Program-made: the position numbers and the translations under genes
Part shown: piece after piece, positions 5,621 to 5,644 of the stretch
Layout: every line of letters starts with the position of its first letter
Numbering within the stretch: position 1 is the stretch's first letter
Source of the DNA: Desulfobacteraceae bacterium
GTDB lineage: Bacteria; Desulfobacterota; Desulfobacteria; Desulfobacterales; Desulfobacteraceae
Length of the DNA: 5,644 nt
Reading direction: 5' to 3'
Assembly: GCA_003354055.1 (NCBI GenBank)
Contig: PIVQ01000503.1
Span: forward strand, 1-5,644
The notes under the pieces: generated by a model
Seen by the model: only the letters and a program-made list of their open reading frames with translations
Database searches by the model: none
What the model was told of the DNA's origin: nothing

Positions 5621-5644
5621 ATGGCAAAAAAGACATTTGAATCC
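5621..5644 (+). CDS. xseB: Exodeoxyribonuclease VII small subunit XseB, first eight codons (3' end outside window)
   Basis: The ATG at 5621 opens a frame reading MAKKTFES to the window edge, which is typical of the XseB N terminus (usually followed by a short helical hairpin protein of about 70-80 residues). It starts 3 bases after the xseA stop, and GGTGGA in the last xseA codons can serve as ribosome site, so it should be translated from the xseA mRNA. Several XseB copies bind each XseA to form the active enzyme. Identification rests on context plus only eight residues. Confidence 0.85.

Overview
The window looks like a chromosomal segment of a mesophilic Gram-negative bacterium, most likely a sulfate-reducing Desulfobacterota member of the Desulfobacter/Desulfobacula type. 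That placement is an inference from the flavour of the GlmM and XseA proteins and the moderate G+C, and it was not tested by a search. Housekeeping genes sit at both ends (glmM on the left, xseA-xseB on the right). Three less ordinary genes lie between them.

Layout: the 3' third of glmM (1-470, +) converges on a Bax inhibitor-1/YccA-type membrane protein gene (554-1255, -). A perfect 15-bp hairpin at 499-531 separates them and can terminate transcription from both sides. A poorly coding AT-rich stretch follows (about 1335-1626). Next is an AT-rich gene for a membrane-anchored NERD (nuclease-related domain) protein (1627-2550, +). This gene converges on a minus-strand gene (2787-3965) whose protein resembles the core domain of the plant IQM (IQ-motif) calmodulin-binding family. 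Its reading frame appears broken by one extra base in a GGGG run, with about 64 further codons continuing in the next frame to 2597. That gene has a consensus-perfect TTGACA/TATAAT promoter. Divergent from it are xseA (4271-5617, +), with its own promoter, and the first eight codons of xseB (5621 onward), which together encode exonuclease VII.

Working together: xseA and xseB form a standard operon with a 3-base gap, and their products assemble into one enzyme. glmM feeds UDP-GlcNAc synthesis. The BI-1 protein, the NERD protein and the IQM-like protein are separate transcription units with no shared operon, so the sequence gives no evidence that they act together. The central block from about 1390 to 3980 reads as accessory DNA inserted among core genes, with the NERD gene clearly more AT-rich than its surroundings. 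The best candidates for something under-described are the IQM-like bacterial protein with its frameshift, and the NERD protein that lacks the usual first acidic residue.
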